From the NCBI RefSeq assembly GCF_000003855.2, contig NW_003101676.1, positions 1,610,720 through 1,674,719 of the forward strand: a stretch of 64,000 bases of DNA, read 5' to 3'. This document shows, one piece after another, positions 24,410 through 38,300 of this stretch (the first letter of the stretch is position 1; every line of letters begins with the position of its first letter). The DNA comes from Blastomyces gilchristii SLH14081. Taxonomy: Eukaryota > Ascomycota > Eurotiomycetes > Onygenales > Ajellomycetaceae. The notes under the pieces were generated by a model. The model made no database searches, was not told where the DNA came from, and saw nothing but the letters and a program-made list of their open reading frames with translations. A program made the translations under genes and the position numbers.

Positions 24410-26148
24410 ATGGCTTTGTCCCGGCGACGGGCCCATCGAGATATATCCATTGCTCACGACCAACTCCCTATACCTAGAAGATCTGCGACATCAAACTTTT
24501 CGGCGACACAAAGCGCGTGGTGCGGAAAAGTTGTTTCACAAGATCTCGAGCCGCAAGCAAACTATGGCCATCCCGAGCAATTTTTTAACCCGAGTGGCAA
24601 ATTTGAAACTTTGAATTCAAGTTATGCGATATCCACCAACGTCAGATTCACCGAAAGTAAATATGATGACAGAGACTCCGTTAGGCTGCAGACACAACAA
24701 CGACACAGAGGCCCTCAAAATGTTGAATTTCGTTTTGATAGCCTCCCGGGACCAAACATCACAACCGATACGAACACTGGATGGGCGAGCCTAGCGGGAT
24801 CTGGGCCAGTCAGCGAACCCGCCCCGGCTTTCTCTGCAACGGTACCGCGTAACGGCCAGAGACAGAGTAATTCGACAGTGCCAACGGTACCGCAACCCCT
24901 AATTCGATCCAACCTTGGATGTACTCCGTCCGGTTCGATCTACCCTGCTATGGAGACTCCTGGAGGGCAGCATTATATCCCAAGGGTACAGACCCAAATA
25001 CATGAGTTCAAAAACTGCAACAGTAGTTGGGAAGGGGATAGGAAGGATGAGAACATGTCTGCGGATGGTGGGTCTCATCAACATGGATACATCTACCCAG
25101 GATGGGCCGAGCCCATGACTAGAATGCCATATATGCCCATATCACGCACCTCGGATACAAACACCGAATCAGCATATCCTACCACCATTGAATGTCTAGA
25201 ACAAACGGGCAACAGAGGATATGTCCCAGATTTCACAGCAGAAACAACAAACGGGTGGTGGCATGGAGCGCAAAACTTTATCCAACAACCGCAACGATGG
25301 TCTAATGGGGTAAACAAAGATTTCTCTGCGTCGTTGATCACCCAGACCAGTCTGCCAATCGCACAGAGTGACTGGAATGAGCTGCACACAACCCCTCTAG
25401 GCAACCAATGCAGCCCAGAATCTTCGTTCTCTTCATGCTTTACTCCAGACACACTTCACGAGCCGGTAAATTTCGATTCTCTAAGTTTCCACGATATGAA
25501 CATGGCGATGGAATATTTTGATCAAAATCCCGGACGTGAAAGGCTCCCCGAATGGCAAGGCCATTTGACAGGCGATGAGCCCTTTGAGCCAAACGAGATC
25601 CCAGCCATAAAGCAACCAGGGAGGCCCCGAAAGATGAAGCGATGTGAGGCCCAGAGAACAGCAAGCATCGGCACCCAGCGTGCCAGTGAAAAAGATGAAT
25701 TTCTGATCCAGTGCAAACGCGCAGGAATGCCGTATAAGGAAATTAAAGAAAAGGGAAACTTCTTCGAGGCAGAGTCAACGCTAAGAGGACGGTTTAGAAC
25801 ACTAACTAAGCGAAAAGAGCAGCGGGTAAGGAAGCCAGGATGGCAGGAAAAGGATGTGAGTAAATTGTTCTGTCGATATGTATTTCCCAATGTACGATTC
25901 CACTAACAAGGATATGTTCCTGATGACAGGTGCGACTGCTTTGTGAAGCCGTGCGGAAATACGCTAATCCGATACAAGATGGCGTAGGAGAGGACATCAA
26001 GGATCCTAAAATATCATGGAAGCAAGTGGGGGAATATATCTCGAAAAACGGCGGCTCGTACCATTTCGGCAATGCCACGTGTAAGAAGAAATGGTCACAG
26101 ATCCAACAAGATATTATAACACTACGGCCAGAACATCAGTTCGGTTGA
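24410..26148 (+). CDS. Myb/SANT-like DNA-binding protein with AT-hook
   Basis: Exons 24410-25855 and 25930-26148 encode 554 aa. The 74-bp intron has a GTGAGT donor and a GACAG acceptor in phase 0. Residues 1-390 are polar and low in structure, rich in Ser/Thr/Asn/Gln/Pro. Residues ~400-408 are an AT-hook core (PGRPRKMKR). From ~428 to 482 is a helical basic module (EFLIQCKRAGMPYKEIKEKG, then LRGRFRTLTKRKEQRVRKPG), and exon 2 continues with a second Myb/SANT-like helix set (VRLLCEAVRKYA, SWKQVGEYI, CKKKWSQIQ). Such tandem modules occur in fungal nuclear proteins with a WQEKD/W..V..YI spacing. The role is presumed DNA binding or transcription control; no orthologue is named with confidence. The intron falls between the two helical modules. 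The start is the first ATG of the long frame and an upstream exon cannot be excluded. Confidence 0.75.
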
Positions 26149-26463
26149 TCGCAGAACAGAAGTTATATCTGGGGAGGAGAAAGCCGTATACGCACCGTAA
26201 TAAATACCTTAATATATCCATTTATATATAATCGAGTAAATAAATTTCATCTTAATTAGCATTAAATGTAGGCTGAGCCTATAGTAGCCTCGTTATTTCG
26301 TTTCCCGGTAACAGCGGTCAAATATAATAGCTGTTCATAATCCCAATAGATTGGTATTAAATAGCGGTTCAATTTGTCTTCAATTTGTAGTCTGTTGAAA
26401 TTCGGTATAATAGCGTATGTCAGTCGCATACAGAACGCATTCGGAGAGCCTTCTATGCATGTG

Positions 26464-27612
26464 TCAACACCTAGACACAAATGGATCTGGAAACCCAATT
26501 GCTTCCAACACAGATTCCAAGGAATCAGGCTGATCTCTCAGCACATCCCATTCAACGGCTGCTTTCACCATCAATGTCCCCGCTAAAATAGTCCCGTTGA
26601 GTTTAACCAGACCTGCTTCTAGGGTTTCGTTTCGATGTTTAGGGTCTATTGGTAGCCATGTAAACTCGCTCTTTCGAGGGCATATCATCATTCGAGATGT
26701 AGTCATGGCTAAATTATAGCTAATAGCAGCCGGTCCGTCGGTTTTCAAATTCATCGGATCCACGGCATTTAATTGAGAGACCGGGGACTGTTGCGCAACC
26801 TTCACAGCCATCCTGTATAATTGCAGGTATAAATTATGTAGCTCTTCCGCGGATGGCTCTGCTGGTAGATTGACAGCATAGCAGGCGAATGGCAAGCCAA
26901 AAGAGCTCGGATGATCGAAGTTCTTAGCTGCGGAGGAAGAATTTCCATCAATTAATGGCTTCCACGTTTCATCATTGGGCTGGGCTATTCTTTCCACAGG
27001 TAAAAACTGTATATGCCTGTGGGGTTGACTAGCACCACTGTGTTCCCCGGAGTTGAAAAATGCAAATAGGCGTTTCGATCCGGGTGGACCTTCATGCTTC
27101 TGCCATGCTTTTAGGCATTGAAATGTTGCTTGGAGGTCTTCTTTCTCGAGCAGATCGGACTGCGGCTTATAACCTTTGGTCGCAAGTATAAAGTGATCCG
27201 AGATAACGGGGAATTTATTCAGAACCAATATGTAGGACGGATCAGGCTGTGGAAACTGAGCAATGAGAAGATCTTCCGGGGGGTCGTGGAATGGATCTCG
27301 CTTTATGTCGGACGGTATATGTTCAAGTGCTTTGGGTGGGTTATTGATCGGCTTTTTTGCGAGAGCGGGACAGTATCTAAGTTGGAACTGGTATGATACC
27401 GAGGATTAATGAGCTTGCCAAAGACCTAGAATGTACATCAATCGGGAAACCAATCTGGAAAGGGTACAATGGCTTACTGGTGTATTTGAGGCCGATATTG
27501 TCGTGACCTCTGTCTGTGAGACAACAAGAGCCCCAGACTGCTTGGCCGCAGTGAACCGTCTCGCGACGAGCGCTGAGAGGTTCTCTGTGATTCCAGATAG
27601 CATGTCGTGCAT
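26464..27612 (-). CDS. APA2: Diadenosine tetraphosphate (Ap4A) phosphorylase / ATP adenylyltransferase
   Basis: Exons 27612-27478 and 27387-26464 on the minus strand, 352 aa. The 90-bp intron has GTAAGC and ACCAG ends in phase 0. The N-terminus has LVARRFTAAKQSGAL, followed across the junction by FQLRYCPALAKKP, a conserved Apa1/Apa2 segment. Then come VLNKFPVISDHFILAT and the catalytic HIT-like box SGASQPHRHIQFLP (H-x-H-x-Q, residues ~165-178). Family members cleave Ap4A with phosphate to give ATP and ADP, or run the reverse reaction, controlling dinucleoside polyphosphates. Two ATGs compete as start (27612 and 27603); the upstream one is used. It converges with the SANT-like gene, leaving 315 bp between stops. 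Confidence 0.93.
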
Positions 27613-30600
27613 TGATGGGGAACACGTACTAATGCTACGGACAGTGCAATCTTGATACGTGCTAATGGTGTTCAGATAAATGAAGCTATCGAGTCGTGTT
27701 ATTTGCAGAAGACGCGGCTCCGAGATTGACGTCGCGAGTTCTTGGCGCAAATCGACAACCAACAGAATCAGGGACTGCACAACATGGCCAACTACACCTA
27801 CAATCTCCATTGTTGATTAATCGCATATCTTTATTTCTTGTTTCCAAGAGAGAGAGGACAGTTGTATTCATAATCCTCATTAAACCATGCTTTTATTCAA
27901 TCACCTCTATGCAGTTAGCAACGCCAATATTCGGGTGTCCAACAGCTTTCAAAGATATAAATCACGGACGGAGTCAGTAATTGCCTAAAGTCAACCCTGC
28001 AGGAACCATTTCCCTCTCCTATTAATTCAGCGGGATAAAGTGAAAGATAATGTTCAATTTGATTCCCAGTGTTGGTAGACCCACATACCCCCAAAATCAG
28101 TTACTTGCTGCTAATAGGTCTCTAGGCAATTCAACAGTGCAAGCAATTCAGCAATTCAGTAGACACCCGCCTCTACTCTACGCATACTTAATGGTATCAT
28201 AGAAAACGATGATGTCTATCGATGCTCATCGATCATATCATGAGACAGTCAATATCCCCCGGAAGGAGCACCATACTGTTTCTATTTTTAGAGGGCGGTT
28301 GTTAATAGCAACGGTGATCATCAGCATGCTATGCAGAGTTAAGAGGCTTAGCATCGACGCTTATGAGAATGACCCTTATGCTATGGGGCAGGTCGTTTTA
28401 TCCCTTCTGATGTTCACAGTATATCAATGATAAGGACATGGTAGAAACCATTCCAAATTCTGCCTCTGGTTGGAGGATTACCCAAAGGATCAGCCCTATG
28501 GTTAGCACATTACCAATCGACTTTCAACCATCAGGCCGCATTGCCGCATCCAGAAATAGACTCTAACTAATTTTCCTTCAGATCGTCACCGTTTGCAAGG
28601 CGGGGAAATACAGGCCATTGTCTTTTAAGCTTGGGCAGTCCAAATACTCTGACGCTAGGCCATGCAAGCGCAGGATACCGAGCAAATCTAAGCCATACCG
28701 TTGTTATCAGCCGGCTCTCGTGCTCGGCACGTCGCTCCAGAGCGCTATCGTGTCCAGAAAAGGGGCTCTCCTTAGAAATCACATCTTCATTCTTCTTTGA
28801 GCTTCCCGTCATTGGCCTTCACCATGCCAGGGACTCACCATGTCATCTACGTCCAGGTATTGCAGAAAATATGCATAGCAAGCACTGACATCTGGACTGC
28901 TGATCACAAAAATCTCCGCAACTTCCCAATTCGGCCGCGATTTAATTAGACAGTACGGAACGGAAATCAAACTATCGGATTAAATGCCCCTTCTTGTCTC
29001 TCTTGCCCGGAAAGAAATAAGCACTTGGTATAGTTTGACCTTTATCATACGGATTGAACAACCCATGGTCCACGGCCCATGGCCTAGCCATCCAGCTAAT
29101 TTCAACCCCAGCGTCCAAATCGCGGACAGAGCATCTTAACTGAACCGATGATCGCCTACTATTTTTTTGTTGAGAAACCTGTGGTGACCTTTCAACCTGT
29201 AAGCCATGCGAAATTTCATCCGTGAGACATCGGGTCCGTTCGTCGTCGCACATACAGGGCGCATTTACGCGCATACTCCCTCTAGCAGGCCCCAATGTCA
29301 GCCCTACTGCATCCCTGAGATTTTCGCCAGTGTTCTGTCTCTATTTGGGCCTCGTCTCACCTTTTCCACTTGCCGCCGGTGATGAAGCCCCTAAAACCCC
29401 TCCCCGGGCCCCCAAACCTCACCTGGCTGCACCAGTGTCAACCTCCTTGTTGAAGTAACCGAGCGCCCCGGGGGAACTGTCATACCGTTAAGCCCTAGGA
29501 TCGTGCGACGGATGGAGTTTCTTTCCGACAAATACCCGCACCAGAATTACTCCCACACCCCTCCGCTGCAGAGGTATATTGCATCACAAGTAGACCTGAT
29601 TCTCTTATTCTCTGGCTCGCTTCTTCTCAATCATCATTGAATAAGCCCCTTCCATCCATACCCCTCTGGAGCGATGATGCCTCGGAAAGTTCCTGAGTGC
29701 AACCTGTTTATGATCGCTTGTACACCCCGAGTGATGGAAGGCATTTCCTTCAACTCCCCCAGTCACAGGACCAACACGAAACCAGTACCTTTTGTTGCCA
29801 AATTTCCTTCGAGGAAACCAGACTCTCGAAAATGAGGCATGGCATTCCTAGCATATTGGTCTAGAAAAAGTGCCAGATCTCTATTTCCCAATCCAGAAAT
29901 CTACAAATATCAATACAGCCCAAACCGAAATTCTGGGAAACAAAGATTATCCCGTCATATGCTCACTGATAGGTTCAGTACAATATTCTTAAACCTTCAC
30001 AGCACAGGGGGATTGTGACCATTAGGAGCTGAAAGATGAGGGCTCACTCACTTGGAAAGCACCAAACGCTAATTCCTCGTTTCAGTTCACCCGCTCCGAG
30101 AATAGGGTACGTACTGGATACCATGGGCGTGCTTCCCAGATTCCTTGATCTTGTTTTCTTCAGGAGGGTGATCTGCTGAGCCCGTTTACCATTCATTGTT
30201 CGTCATCGCCGCTTCGATCGACCCCTCGACCCCTTGTTGCTACCGTCGAGTCTTGCAACTTGATTTGTCTCTAGGGTCCTTTCTTGTGGCTACTATGTGG
30301 ATTGGCAAGGCAGACAGGCAATGGAGATCCTCAAAATTGCCTACGAAGAATTTATTTTCTGCCGTGTTCGTTCGTTGCAAGGTCTTGCGATCTATGCGGC
30401 TGAAAATGGGTTGCTGTACGTTACCGCGTATCCTTGATTAGGGCCTAATTGGAATGTACTGTACATACATGCACAGTACAAAATGCTTTGCAAATTTCTT
30501 CGGAGAAGCCCGAATGGGCGGGCAGGCCGATGATGACGGGAAACCGACGGACGGCAAACAACATTGCCACAGTCGGGTTCGGAAGTTGTTATCCACACAA

Positions 30601-30973
30601 GTTCGCGATGGGATTAACTTATTACTTTGCATTTCTTGAGTCATCTTTGCCATCCTTTCAATGAGAACTACTGTACTTTACAATGAAGTCGCTTCATTGC
30701 AAAAAGAAACAATGCAAATCTCAAACTCGCCAAAACTAATCTGTAAACGAAGGGAGAGATACCCCCGGAACCGCGTTTCCGGGCCTTTTTCCCAACCTCC
30801 TTCCTTTCCCTTTCGCGCAAAACACATGTCAACACTTCACCAAGACTACAAAAGGGGCCAAGATAGATAACCATTATATGCATGTATGTAACGCCTAGCC
30901 AAACGCCAACGCGTACCGGTGCCCGTATCATCCGTACCATCATCATGGAGGCCGTGCAATACCGTTGGTATGA

Positions 30974-31006
30974 TGTATATATGTGTATATATGTATATAT
31001 GTATAT
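30974..31006. repeat. (TATATG)n-like microsatellite
   Basis: Alternating GTATATAT/ATGTATAT units run for about 33 bp in the gene desert. Confidence 0.85.
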
Positions 31007-31253
31007 CCAGCAGAAAACGGCGGGGCTCTATTCCTGTTATTTTTGAGTGTACCTATTTACTACATGTACTGTACTTCCCGCACACATTCATTCCTTAGTA
31101 TTAGTATGTATATAGTGAGTCTTTCAAACTACGGGATGGATTCCAACGTGACACTCTCGGCCCATTTGACGTCCAGCCCTAAAGGGGGGAGATGGGGGGG
31201 AGGAAATGATGTGCAAGGGTTTGCCCGGTTATGCAAGATGCAAAATGATGCAA

Positions 31254-31282
31254 GCATACATACATACATACATGCATGAATG

Positions 31283-31318
<36 letters not shown>
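31254..31318. repeat. (CATA)n and (TG)16 microsatellites
   Basis: A CATA/TACA tract at 31254-31273 is followed by an uninterrupted GT run at 31286-31318. The long TG run is capable of Z-DNA. Confidence 0.9.
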
Positions 31319-31321
<3 letters not shown>

Positions 31322-33860
31322 TGGGGTGAGTGTTGGTGGTGGTGCAGACCGGCAAGCAAAACGGCAGACCGCAAGATCAAGCGGGCAGCGGGGAGCTCTA
31401 TATGGTGATTCGGAGGTGAGTCGGTTTCAACAGTGAAGGGGAGAGGTCAGATCCCCGATCCCAGAAGTGGCGGTGTTTCTTTTTTGAAGTTATCTGGTTG
31501 GCTGGCAAGACTCGGCGGGTTCGGCTTTGAATTTACAGTTCCATTGGAAGAAGTGATAGAACAATTGTCTAGATCAACGTTGTCCTATGATAACCTATGA
31601 TGATTGCCAGGCCAGGGCTACTAATGAAGAAAGGTATTCGTAGAAGAACTGGATGAAAAACATTGGACGGTTGCTACACCGAACCGATGTTTTCCTCACC
31701 GTCATTTCCTCCCCACAACAACAGCAGCACCAGCAGCAAACAAGCGGCGTGACAATGTCATTGTAAAGCGTGCATATTGCATATGCAATATCTAACAGTA
31801 AGATTCATAAACGGCATTATTGATTACTGTCTCCGCTCTTCTTCGTCTCGTTCTTCGCCTTTTTCGGGCGCACAACAACAGTGCATTCATTGATCGCATA
31901 ACTTTATCCCAACAAACTGTAGTTAACTAAGCACAAAATATTAAATAATAAATGCACCCCGCTCCAAGCAATCATTCCGCAGATCAAAACACCGCAGTTC
32001 GAGTTAAATAGTTGTTAACTTACATAGTTTACCCCGACAACAACACCGCCCAACTTCGGCGAAGTTGTCAAAAAGTTTTTTCTAGAATAGAGGGCTTTAT
32101 CATTACAACCAGACGTGTCCACCTCTTTTCCTTTTCGTTCCTTATGGCTAACTGGTTGGAGTTTATTATTCGTAAGTAGTACTCTGTAGTAGTTATACCT
32201 AGGTACCCAAATAGTTTTATTTAAGATTTATTTATTTATTATTTTTTTTTTTTAAAAAAGGGTCCATTTGACATCTAACTACGACTACGGAGCACGCTGC
32301 ACCGAACCCCGCTGGAACTAACAAAAAAACACAAGTACAATTCAACCACGGAAGTCTTCCGCTGCTGGTGAATAATCAATAACTAATCAAAGGAAAAAAA
32401 AAAAAAAAAAAAGGGAAGAAAGGGAAGAAGCTAACCTTTGATCCCAATCCCAGCGCTCGCTTCCCGCGAATCCTGCCCGGCGCGATGGATCGCGACATCA
32501 AACGCTGGTTTGAACCTTTTTTTCTTCAGTCATCGTCGAAAACTGAACTACGGAGCAGTTACGCAGTTAGTTTTACCCAACCATCGGGCTTGGGTTCGAG
32601 CAGGGGATAGATTCATCATCTCCAGAGTAGTAGCTCCATCGGCCTTCTGTCTACTTACGGTCCCAGGGCCGGTTAGGTCGGGCGGCAGACGTTCGTTCTC
32701 AAGAAGGATTTTTAGTTCTTTAACGGAACATGTAGTTACAGCGTTATGTATGTACGTTAAAAGTCTCCTTTTCACACTACTCCGTACAATATGATGAAAT
32801 AGAAAGTCTTGAGTATCAATCGCCCCTTTACACGCCCCTTTTCCGCGTCATCGCTAGGAGTGTCCTCTCAACACTTTCTAGGGGGGAATCCCCCCGCCCC
32901 CCAACATCTCTACAGAATTAGATTAATAAACAAGGCGGTGCGTGTGTGGGCAGGTTTGGCAGGCTCCATCCGCAGCGCTTTATTATTAGCCGGCACGTTT
33001 CACAACGGTCAGGGAGGAATATGGCTATCAGAAGCCCGGATTAATAGGAACCTCTCGTGAGCGTTCTTCCCATGTTCGAACCCCCCCCCCCAACAGATTC
33101 CCCGAGCCAATAATAATAATGAGATGTTTGAGAGAGAGAGAGAGAGGGGGGGGAACAAGAAGCACGCGCGTTTTACTATCTACATAATATAGCATAGTTA
33201 CGGAGTATGTAAGAGGGAATTAAGCGCGGAAGAAGGACTAACTTCGGCACGCCGGCGGCCACACATCACAACCACTCTGCCGCATAAAAAGGCGGGAGAA
33301 CGTAGGTGAAGAAAATCGTAATTGATTCCTTCGTCTCATCATCCCATTTTGATTGACCGAGAGCTCCTATCTATCTTCACAGAAAATGAAGGAAGAGCCA
33401 GTTACATAGTTAAGCGAGGTTTCTGCCAATGGTGAAGATTGTTGATGCTGGACTTCTACTAGTAAGGATATATTTCTCCGACAAATTCCCCCCACCCGGC
33501 CCCTTCCAAGGTTCTTCTTCTTATCCATTTTTCGTGGGTTAATATAGTAATAGTAAAAAAGTAAAATGAAATTGGCAAAAGCTAGATTCGGGGGAAATAA
33601 ATAAATTACAATAGAAAATAAAAAATAAAATAACAATAAGCCGGCGTGAATAATGGCAAGGCAGTTACATGTACTGTACAATGTGCAAATAATAAATGTC
33701 CGCCGGTAAGGTTACGTAGCCCTATGGGTAGTTAACTAAGGGGTACGTGCATAGGGCTGAGCCAGCCAAGAAGAAAAAACGAACCCCCAACCTTCTTCCA
33801 TGTTGGATTGAATGCAAAAGGGCGGAATCCTGCAGCGGACAAAGGCGACATACATGTGCT

Positions 33861-33874
33861 CTCTTCTTCTTCTT

Positions 33875-33905
<31 letters not shown>

Positions 33906-33918
33906 TTATTATTATTAT
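33861..33918. repeat. (CTT)n-(ATT)n compound microsatellite
   Basis: About 14 CTT units followed by five ATT units; a pyrimidine/purine strand asymmetry over 43 bp. Confidence 0.92.
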
Positions 33919-34641
33919 GTATGACGCAGGTCTAACAGCCAGCTACAGCCACTGTTGAACCATAATTAATTTTTGACGGATGGGCTTTTTTGATATGAAA
34001 CTCTTTGATGTAACGCTACCTTTTCTATTTATTTATTTATTTTTTGAATTATTTTTGTCTGCTATTTTGTCCCTTGGGATGGAGGTGTCAAAACAACACA
34101 ACACGAAATTATTAAGAACTATCAAATGTAGAGGACGGCTTGCACAATTGATGACGACCAACATTGCATGCACGATGCCAAAGAAAAGGAGGAGGGGAGG
34201 GGGAGGGATGCGCTCTATGAGTGCATGGTTATTTAGTAGTAATTCACATGAAGAAGCAAGCCCCTAATCAGCCCTATGATCATTTGAAAAGAGCCGCGAA
34301 GGATTGAAAAGACCAGACCTCAGTTCCGCGTATGGATAGCAGAATAACCTGAAGGATCACAGGCTGGCTAGGCTAAGTTAAAAAAAGGCGTTGAGAAATG
34401 AAAGGAGAGATAACTTGGGAGATCAAAGAAGGCGTTTTGTTGAAACAAGGTCGATAGAATCCCCGGAGCATGAGCCTGCCTGGCATTGTCTGTCGGCATT
34501 GTCGGTGTTGACCGAAAAGGAGGGACGCTCGCTGTTTTAGACAATCTCTCATCTCATCTCTCTTGTCTCCCAGGGGTGGCTTCGTGTTTTTATTTCCCGT
34601 GCACAGGAAACTATTGTTATTAGTGTCAACCCAAGAATGAC

Positions 34642-34663
34642 TTTTTTTTTTTTTTTTTTTTTT
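34642..34663. repeat. Poly-T tract (22 nt)
   Basis: An uninterrupted T homopolymer in intergenic DNA. Similar A or T runs occur at 32397-32412 (A), 36721-36740 (A) and 39588-39603 (T). Confidence 0.9.
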
Positions 34664-35320
34664 GGCCCGCTTCATACATAATAATCTACACATACTAGTA
34701 CGAGATGGTCGACCCGGAGCGGCCGATAGAATCCCGCACTAGGGGCGCCACGCCATGCCACGAACTCCAACAGGCCCCAAGCCCATTTCATGGAAAACAA
34801 ACCTTGGGAGATCGTCTCCCCCAAGCCTCAAGGGTGCCAAGGTGCCACCCTTCCTTAGGCCGGACTAGAATTCTTTTTGAATGATGCACCAAGCCAACCA
34901 GGCCAACCAGGAGCTCTCCCTAGGCCAAGAAACCATCAAGATCCTCCCCTCCGGGGGTCCGTCGTCGGTGGTTCGGAGGGGGGAACTACAACCCTTGCAC
35001 CGTGCCCTTGTTGCTTGTTGCTAACTATTATTAATGCTAAGTTGCTCGCCCGGAAGAATAATCCGTCTGGCAGGTTCCACTCTGATCGTTGTCTGTTTGT
35101 CTGTTGTCTTGTTAGTAATAATGTTACTGTACATTACATACAGTACATACACAGCGTAGTGCTTGGGCTTGGCGCAGGGATTAGGGTTACTTTCCCAATT
35201 CGATAGGGCGAGGGAGCGGTCAGGCGGCTGCGGCCAATCAGCGCGAACCCGGCCTCACCAAAACAGCTGCGACGCTAAACCGGATCGGGGTGCGGACAGG
35301 GGGGTTCAGGGTGAAAAGGC

Positions 35321-35353
35321 GGGAAAGGGGAAAGGGGAAAGGGGAAAGGGAAA
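35321..35353. repeat. (GGGGAAA)n purine minisatellite
   Basis: About four to five units of GGGGAAA or GGGAAA, all purine on one strand, with mirror symmetry. Confidence 0.85.
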
Positions 35354-38300
35354 TTTCAACTTCCTTCCACGTCGAAGAAGAAACTGACTCGGACGATAAG
35401 TTATGCGCATGTTTGTTTGTTGTTGTCGTGGGAGGGTCCTGGAGCCTGTCGTCGATTCTAACGAACTATGATGATGATGTCCAACCTTGAGATCCACCCG
35501 GCTGGTTAAGGGGGGTTATTCATAATTATGAAAAAGTCAAAAGCCGAGAACAAGCATCAACAAACAGGATACACCAACCACCCGTCACATGTTGATATGG
35601 TCTTGGAGTAAGCACCAGGCACACCACTGCAGGGCGTTCGTTCTCCTCTCCCACTCCCACTCCCAATCCCCCCCCCCCCTTTGGCGTATATGGATGCATG
35701 CATGCTCTCTTCGCTTCGCTCGCATGCAAAATCCCCACACGGGAGCGCCGAACCATTGGGGCCACTTTGCGATAGACAAGAGTCCCCCGGTCAATAATCC
35801 TCTGTCTATGATACAGAACCAGCAATAATAATCATAACAATAATAATGATTTTGGAAAAAACCGTACGCTGTACGTAGCAGGTCACCGGCCGGTCGAAGC
35901 AGGTTGATCACTTCAACTTCTTTCTCTGCCAGCATTCATCGGTATTCGCCAATTACAAATGCCATAGGAAAATTACCGACCGACCAGGAGATCTGGATCC
36001 AGTTAGATATTATTGAAGATCGTGAGCCTTTTATGGAGCCACTATTATTTATAATTCTTATCGCTGCACGCGACACAAATGGAACACGTCTCGGAATTTT
36101 TAGTATTGAGCCTTGGCGGGAATAAGCCAATGGGATGCGTTGGTGAACTTGAGCCTCAGGGATTTGTTGTCCAGAAGTTGGAGGTGGCGATATTGTATTC
36201 TATTATTTTATTTTTCATACAGAGGAACAAGACAATCAAATAACGTTGGTGATAAGCATGAATCCCGATTTAACCTATTGTGGGGCATTGCTTTCTGTCA
36301 ACGTTCTCGCGTCGCTGTCGTGGTCGCTAATTAATATGTCTCCTAGAAATGATCCACATGCGAAATATTTGTAATTTTCTTAATATTTGATCATATTTTC
36401 TCTAGCAAAAGTCAACAATAATCCTTCAGGTTCTTTATTTAATAATTATTATTCAAGGCCATTCTCTTTTTCTCTTTGCCCACTACCACGACTACACACT
36501 ACCACTTCCAATTGATACTTGCCAGCAACGTTCACTGACGTTTACCCAACAGACCCGTATCTTGGGTTAGCTCACGGAAGCGATCTCGATTAGGCGCATG
36601 CCCGTACCTTTTGAGGCTGCTATTTTAAGGTATCTAGCCTACTGTGTAGGTACGATCCTAAACCTTAAAAAAACATGAAATGGTAAAATATAAATTACGA
36701 ATGTCTGAATTTCATTTTGCAAAAAAAAAAAAAAAAAAAAGTATTTCCCACCTCTCGTATAAAAAAAGTCCCAGCCACACATGGCGTAAAATAGCGTAGT
36801 TACAAGCCATAATCCCGTAAAGACATTAGATTCCATTCCACGAGGATTGGCTAGAACTGGGGAATGAAAATCATTATTTCAAAAGGAACCATCGATCAGA
36901 GAGCACGAACCTCAGTAAAAAACCTGTAAAAAGTGCCTCCGGAAACCATTTTCGTCCTAGCAGCTCTGGTGTGATCTGCAGAGGAAACGGTTTTGAGTGG
37001 TGGTGATTTTTTTTCTTTTAGGTTGGCAGTGATAGATTCTATCCCCAATACACCTACCTACCTATAACACTTTAAAGAAAGGATGGTTATAAATCGTCCA
37101 CGAGCTTCCTGCATACCACGGGGTATTGTATATACTCAATTTGGCTAACGTATGTATGCTTTGTAGGACAAAAAAATAAAATAAAATAAAATAAAAAGAA
37201 GGCTCGTAGAAATGATTCAAATAATCCATCCATTAATCAAACACTATCAAAATAGAACTAGAGCCCAGGGTAGGGGCGGCCGGCCATCTATCCATCCAGT
37301 TCATCATGCTCATAGATACAAACCCTCATTCGCTCGCGAGAAACGATGATAGAATTATTATTGCATATTGACTCCCTCCCCCCCCCCCCGGCCCCCCATC
37401 TCATTTACATTGCCACGTTTTCCATGGTCTCACCGCAGAGAGCCGGATTATATTCCTTTTTCCAACCATCACTCGCTTCCCACCGGCGGGCGAAATCTGA
37501 AATCTGGTAGTGAGTCCTGTAGTGTAGTTACAACGTCCGTCCGCAGAGAAGGGGGGAAGGAAGAAGGCGGTCTTTGCTATTATGCTTTGGGCTTTGGGCA
37601 TATGTAGGGGGGGTCGACCGAGAATGAACTGTTAGTTACGCTTTAAGCCAACAAGAAGATCTCATTTGATGTTCTGTTTTTCATTTTGCGGGCATTGGGG
37701 CGAGTTTATTTTTCTATTTTTATATTTTGGGGGCAACTTTAGCGTTACTTCGTCTGCCGTCCGTTCAGAGGGCATCTCATCTCATTGGCTTCAATATTGC
37801 TAATCCAGGCTGCATATTGGCCCAAATAAACACAGCCCAGACAAGAGAATAGTTATAATTATTCTTGTTTTGGTTTGTTTTTAGAGCGGGTTTCCTTGTG
37901 ATGTTTCCCTCCTCCTGACTACATGCTTTGGAGATATGTAGATAGGTACTGTATGTTATTTATCCCTCATTCACTTAATCACAATCTTAAAAAGCACCTA
38001 TCTGGTTACGTCCGTAAGGAAGAGTTTTCGGTTCGTCCGTCAGCAAGCGGAAGAAGGTGTCGGGGGAGGAGAAGACGGGAGGGAGGTGAAGGGTCTTGGC
38101 TCTTTTCCTTCCCCAGATCTCCGACAATATTTTGCCAAGAGGAAACTAATTATCAGTCATGTAATCTGTAATGTGTCGGAAGAAAAGGGAGACCATCTTT
38201 GAGTAATAATAATAGAAGGATGCAAGCTAGAAAGGAAGAAAGAAAAGGTAACTTACAGTTGGTTGGTTTGGTTGGTTGCACTGCATCCAGGATAATTATA

